A program made the translations under genes and the position numbers. DNA of 64,000 nt from Zantedeschia hybrid cultivar. Its lineage: Eukaryota > Streptophyta > Magnoliopsida > Alismatales > Araceae. The notes under the pieces were generated by a model. It was not told where the DNA came from, ran no database searches, and worked only from the letters and a program-made list of their open reading frames with translations. Shown one piece after another: positions 59,801 to 64,000 of the stretch (its first letter is position 1; each line of letters starts with the position of its first letter). The stretch spans positions 77,123,524 through 77,187,523 of the forward strand of contig JARZZO010000005.1 in NCBI GenBank assembly GCA_030544215.1. Direction: 5' to 3'.

Positions 59801-62588
59801 ATACAATGAATGGCTCAAGTTACTTAATTGACGTGCAGCTTGCCATTTTTGCTGGTGGCCCATTAGTTGGCAACCTTATGGATTCTTTTCCCAGAATTCC
59901 CACATATAACTTCTTGAGTCTCATTCAGGTGTGTTATTTTCCCATATATTTTTCCTTCAGTGACTTGCGGCATTTCATTTTATTTTTCAAGTTATATATG
60001 GGCATTGTGGTGCTGATAGGGAGTTTTATAATTGTTGATGCTGTGTTTATGTCAGACAGCTGCACAGTTGTTATCAGCTACAATGATCATGTATGCACAT
60101 GGTACCATTCGCCATGCTTCTGCATCAGTTGTACTTCTTCAACCATGGTTTATTGTGTTAGTGTTTGCTGCGGCTGTTGAGAGACTGGCAGGATTGGCTT
60201 TGGGGATCACCATGGAACGTGACTGGGTTGTTCTGGTAATGTACTGCCTTTTGTTCTTTTGGTGGTGCACCTATTATTTACACTGAATGCTATGTTTTTT
60301 TGTAACTTGAACTCTGCTCGTATGTGAAGTTGGCAGGCACAAATAGGCCGATTGCGCTAGCAGAAGCAAATGCAATGCTTAGTCGAGTTGATCTTCTCTG
60401 TGAGGTGATGGTTCCTTTTAGGACTTCCACTCTTTTCGATCCATTTATGGAAGATTTTGTTCTGGTTTTCTAACTGTGTTGGCTGGAGATGTTCGTACCT
60501 ATTTTATGGAAAGTTTCATCGTCTGATCAGTGAATGCCTTCTTACATTGAAAGTATTTTCAGTTAATTCCATCTCATCTTAGGGCCTAATGTATAGTTTC
60601 AAGTGTTGGTTTGTCTATGCATATATGGACATGTTTAATTCTTTCGATGTTTGTTGCTAAATCATGTCTTATGTTGCCTTTATATTCATGATAATTGTTG
60701 TTCTCTATGTTTGCAGATAACCGGACCTACACTTTTTGGTTTTCTTTTGTCTAAGTATGATCCAGTGACCTGCTTAAAGCTAGCTGCTGGACTTATGATA
60801 TGCACATTTCCTTTCCTGGTGAACTTCCCTTCCTTTTTTTTTTATAAAAAAAATCAACTTATTAACTTGCTGAAGTATGTCATATTAAGTAAATGTTTCC
60901 ATTTTCAGGTGTTTTTGGGGCAACTAACTAACAACCTTTCTAGCGGGGTTCTTGATCGCTTCAAGTTCCCACTGACAGGGACATGCGATAAATCTAGGAA
61001 TGGTCCTCTGCCTGACTGGGGACATCTAGGTAGAGCCGATATGCTTGAAAAATGCTTTTATGCTTGCTTTCTTAAAGAGTACTTCTAATGTCTTGCTGGT
61101 GATTCAGTGAAGAGTGGCATGGATGCTATCAGAAATGGATGGATGGAGTATAAACATCAACCGGTTCTTCCTGCAAGTGTGGCATATGTGTTGCTTTACT
61201 TCAACATTGCTCTTGTACCTGGTGCCCTGATGACAGCATTCTTGACCCATCGTGGTATGCTCTGAGTGCCTATTATGCTTGTGCTATGTACACATGGCCC
61301 TTCAACAACTCTGGCATCCCTCCGACCCCAAGAAGCTCTCTTTCTTCACAATCTCTAACGCAAAGAAAACCAGTGATATTTTCCCACTAGTGACAAGTAG
61401 TGTCCAATATTCCAAGATATCTGAAAATAAATCTTTCACCAGGATTTGAAACCAAGAGAGGAATAGAGTGCCAATAAATTGAATGTTTTTTTATCAAATA
61501 ATTCAGTTTTTTTAAGGTGAGCAAAACAATCCAGTGAGTGCCTAACGATTGGAAATATAACTTAGAAGCTGTGGCTGCATATTGCACTTGGTGCATTGTT
61601 CAATTGCTCTTTCATATGGATATTGTTCTGATCAATTTCTATATTCTTCTGTGTTGTATCTGGTAAAAAATTAGTTCATCTTGTTATCGTCTTGTATTTC
61701 TTTCTAGGAACCTTTTCTTTTATTCAATCGACAACTATGGAGGTCAGCTGTCTGAGTCTCTGACCATTGGATATGATAAACAACCCTGTGCCTGTTGCAT
61801 TTTATTGGCATAAATGCTTATTATTATTATTATTTTTTTTTTTTTTTGCACATGTTAGATTGATGACACACCTGGTGCCTTTCTGAACACTAACAGGTAT
61901 AAGTCCACATGTTATTGGTGGATTTAGTGGATTATGTGCATTCATGGGCATTGCTGCAACATTTATTTCTGCAAGTCTTGTCAAGAGGCTGGGCATATTG
62001 AAGGTTCCTTTCTTGCTAATGGACAACTAATTCATTTTTAATCTTTAGGACCAGTGGTTCCTTGACAGTGTTGGTTCTAATGCTCTGATGGCTGTTCCAG
62101 GCAGGAGCCACTGGATTGATATTTCAGGCATCACTTCTTACGGCAGCTGCTTTGGTGTTCTGCAGTTGTTCTCTTTCTCACCGGACACCATTGCTGATAT
62201 TCCTATTTTTGATTGTAAGTGCCACATCAACGATGTCCACCCACTTTTTTGTGTACATCTTCTTGCCATGAAGTCCTTCCTATTTTTGATTGTAAGTGCC
62301 ACATCAACGATGTCCACCCACTTTTTTGTGTACATCTTCTTGCCATGAAGTCCCGAGTAGGCTTTAGATGCATGTTTTGGTAAAAAAAACAACTTTTAGA
62401 ATTGATTCTTATTTTGCTGTTCACAGGTATTGTCAAGGTTGGGTCACATGTCATATGATGTTGTGGGCACACAGATCCTTCAAACTGGGATACCTGCTAA
62501 CAGAGCAAATTTGATAGGTGTTACAGAGCTTTCGATGTCAAGCCTTGCAGAACTAGTGATGTTGGGTGTGTGCAATAATAGCAAATGA
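50015..62588 (+). CDS. IREG3: IREG3/MAR1, ferroportin-family organelle transporter, C terminus frameshifted
   Basis: SLC40 (ferroportin)-like protein, ortholog of Arabidopsis MAR1/IREG3, an organelle-envelope transporter tied to iron and to aminoglycoside entry into plastids. Exons: 50015-50169, 57949-58147, 58269-58332, 59629-59753, 59839-59928, 60056-60235, 60330-60404, 60717-60818, 60909-61029, 61108-61254, 61897-62003, 62101-62214, 62427-62588. All borders are GT-AG and phases join. Exon 1 encodes a basic, Ser/Arg-rich transit peptide (MVLVILARPPLPHITT). Conserved blocks include GNLVEQLWNFAWPAAV, ERDWVVLLAGTNRPIALAEA, LLSKYDPVTCLKLAA, SGVLDRFKFP, LPASVAYVLLYFNIAL, VIGGFSGLCAFMG and RLGHMSYDVVGTQILQTGIP. 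Reading stops early at TGA 62586-62588 (545 aa) because of one extra base near 62567-62571. The next frame continues with the family's ending (NDVSHFGFLAIL...) to 62709. Without that base the length would be about 585 aa (Arabidopsis 598). Confidence 0.93.
50813..50863. repeat. Homopolymer (C)30 followed by (A)19
   Basis: About 30 C residues (50813-50842), TC, then about 19 A residues in intron 1 of IREG3/MAR1. Exact lengths are unreliable in most sequencing methods. Confidence 0.85.
51126..54594 (+). mobile_element. 5'-truncated L1-type LINE in intron 1 of IREG3/MAR1
   Basis: Flanked by an exact 17-bp duplication acataaatggggaatta (51109-51125 and 54595-54611) and ending in an A run. It is in the same orientation as the host gene. 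The remaining ORF2 starts inside the endonuclease domain (WCVTGDFNQV, SDHNAILL). RT follows with KSPGPDGIP, LKDFRPISLLNGSFKI, TRGLRQGDPLSPLL and catalytic FADDTLLFF. The C-terminal zf-RVT-like part includes WKIKSPLKVRAFMWL. It is broken by several stops (51810, 52521, about 52668, 53139, about 53697, 54170) and a frame change near 53570, so it is inactive. Confidence 0.94.
54612..57948. other. Remainder of IREG3/MAR1 intron 1
   Basis: AT-rich intron sequence. A GC-richer patch at about 56250-56440 and an open stretch at 54982-55434 look like old repeat remains but match no family I recognise. Confidence 0.5.
59194..59515. repeat. 166-bp tandem duplication in IREG3/MAR1 intron 3
   Basis: Two consecutive units begin AAGCTATCAATATGGATTTT at 59194 and 59360. 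They share most of 150 bp with scattered substitutions. Non-coding. Confidence 0.88.
62201..62354 (+). repeat. 77-bp tandem duplication spanning the exon 12 splice donor
   Basis: Two nearly perfect units (from TCCTATTTTTGATTGTAAGT at 62201 and again at 62278) each contain the exon 12 end and the donor ATT|GTAAGT. The first donor (62215) keeps the frame. Use of the second (62292) would add 77 nt and run into TGA about 20 codons past the first donor. Confidence 0.93.
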
Positions 62589-62709
62589 TGTCTCACATTT
62601 CGGTTTTCTGGCAATACTATCTGTCACTTCTGTTGTTGGAGCTGCATGGATGTTTTGTCGATGGTTGGCCAATCCAACTGTAAGAACAAAGGAAGCTCTT
62701 TTATTTTGA

Positions 62710-64000
62710 TTCTTGTTATCATGGTTGGTAAGCTTCCTTCCCCATTTATAAATTCTGTTTCCACTGCTGGTTGACTACTATATTTTGCTATCCTGTTTGA
62801 CTATCATAGTTGTTCTTAATTATGGATCAAAAATAAGATTGGCAGCCCTCAATCATTAAATCTCATCCACTTATCACCCTTAGTAGGTGAATGCTTATCT
62901 TATAGTATGACTATGACCTTCTGTTAGCAGGCCAATATTGTTTATGATTCTTTTGTGCAGTTTTTCCATTCTACAATTGGCGAAGACTACGAAATTTTGA
63001 TAGAACTAATAACAAGTGAGTATTCATCTAATTATACTAAGCCAAAAGCGTTGTAACTAGGAAAATGCAGCAAATTATACAGATGTGGATTACTGCTATT
63101 TTAACTCCCTTTTCGGCCCTCCGCCTGTCTGTTGGAACCTCTTATGAGAGTATGAGGATGATACTCTCCCGGGGACTAGGTGATGGGACCCTCAACCTAT
63201 CTTGAAGGACCACTGGCTGCAACAGAGGCAATAAAAAAACCCTAAGGTGATGTGCCAACCTGGCCTGGACTAAGGATTTAAGGATCAGTGTTGATCGGAT
63301 CTGATGTTGGTCCATCCAATTTTCTGGATTAGGGAGGTTTGGCCAATCTGGTTGGGGATCAGCCTCTGATTGGCTGATCCAGCTCTATCTAGTTCCAAGG
63401 CTAGTTTTATAGCCACTGGGGAACCCCCCCCCCCCCCCCCCCCCCCCTCTTTCTCCACTGCTAGCCATTGCACAATGGGTAACAATGGCTTGGAAGGGGC
63501 ACGAGGGCAATTAATACCCTTCATTTGGCCCCTCCTGTCTCTATATCACTCCCCTCCCATTCTCTTTTATTCTTCACACCCTCTTTTAGTTTCTTCCTCC
63601 TAGTCTCATGCTCTCCAGTGGACTATGGCTGCAAGTGGATTCAGTTAATCTGCAACCCTGTCCACCTCTGATCCATAAAACCTGATCCAATCCCACTCCA
63701 TACAGCAACATACTATTTTGGAAGAACCAAATACACTTGCAGATTACCGTGGCCATTTGCACCTATCCAATCCCACTCCTGGTAAGCAGCAACATACTAT
63801 AGACATTTGCACAATATAAGTCTACAGTGACATGCAAGTCTCATCACTCGCTTAAGAAACATTTCTTTATTCTGTGTGTAAAATTGTGTTTTTTTTTTTT
63901 TCACGCTTAGTGTGAACATTTTAGTTCAATATACATTTTATTATTTTTAAGATTTTTAATTTTTTTACATGTTTTTATGGGTCAGCAGTCACTGTGCTTG
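62710..64000. other. Downstream of IREG3/MAR1, no gene seen
   Basis: Holds a poly-C run of about 25 bases (63424-63447), a patch of GATC-rich words (63285-63390) and AT-rich sequence. A possible acceptor at about 62960 could belong to a spliced 3' UTR. No coding region is supported. Confidence 0.5.

Overview
This is nuclear DNA of a flowering plant. The window has three spliced plant genes with GT-AG introns, and everything else is transposon-derived or unassigned sequence. Long AT-rich introns and the repeat types would fit a monocot such as a palm, but that is an inference and nothing here proves the species. No bacterial, organellar, rRNA, tRNA or CRISPR features were found.

Layout. (1) About 1-9225, minus strand: the 5' two thirds of ACLB, the beta chain of heteromeric ATP-citrate lyase. 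Eleven coding exons give residues 1-404 of about 608, and the rest lies beyond the left edge. A roughly 4.3-kb intron separates the start-codon exon from a non-coding first exon and TATA box near 9210. This intron holds a non-autonomous hAT-like element and a short tandem duplication. (2) 9.2-21.1 kb: no gene supported. The region holds small transposons (three with readable target-site duplications), a 273-bp foldback repeat, a 0.55-kb direct duplication and low-complexity DNA. (3) 21161-24991, minus strand: GUN1, the plastid PPR-SMR retrograde-signalling protein, four exons, 888 aa, intact. (4) 25806-47448: a 21.6-kb nested retrotransposon starting 0.8 kb upstream of the GUN1 start codon. 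The outer element is a Tat-like Ty3/Gypsy element with 1062-bp LTRs and TSD gcagg. It carries an opposite-strand spliced gene with its own TATA box and a 146-bp tandem array. A 9.48-kb Ty1/Copia element (1578-bp LTRs, TSD ctccc) is inserted in its gag-pol frame. Both elements read on the minus strand. The LTR pairs differ by about 13/1062 (outer) and 7/1578 (inner), which agrees with the nesting order. (5) 47.4-49.6 kb: intergenic, with one small hAT-like MITE. (6) 49.65-62.6 kb, plus strand: IREG3/MAR1 (ferroportin-like, SLC40 family), 13 exons. Intron 1 is 7.8 kb and contains a 5'-truncated L1-type LINE. The last exon has a +1 frameshift that removes the C-terminal end, and the exon 12 splice donor has been tandemly duplicated. 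(7) 62.7-64 kb: nothing assigned except a poly-C run.

The host genes do not form an operon-like unit. ACLB makes cytosolic acetyl-CoA, GUN1 works in plastid-to-nucleus signalling, and IREG3/MAR1 is an organelle-envelope transporter. The strongest unexplained signal is in the Copia leader (41076-41388). Four copies of the conserved motif CTTGTGGTAGCACAACAAA each form a small hairpin, and each is enclosed by an outer stem whose sequence differs between copies while its pairing is kept. This pattern is expected of a selected RNA structure.
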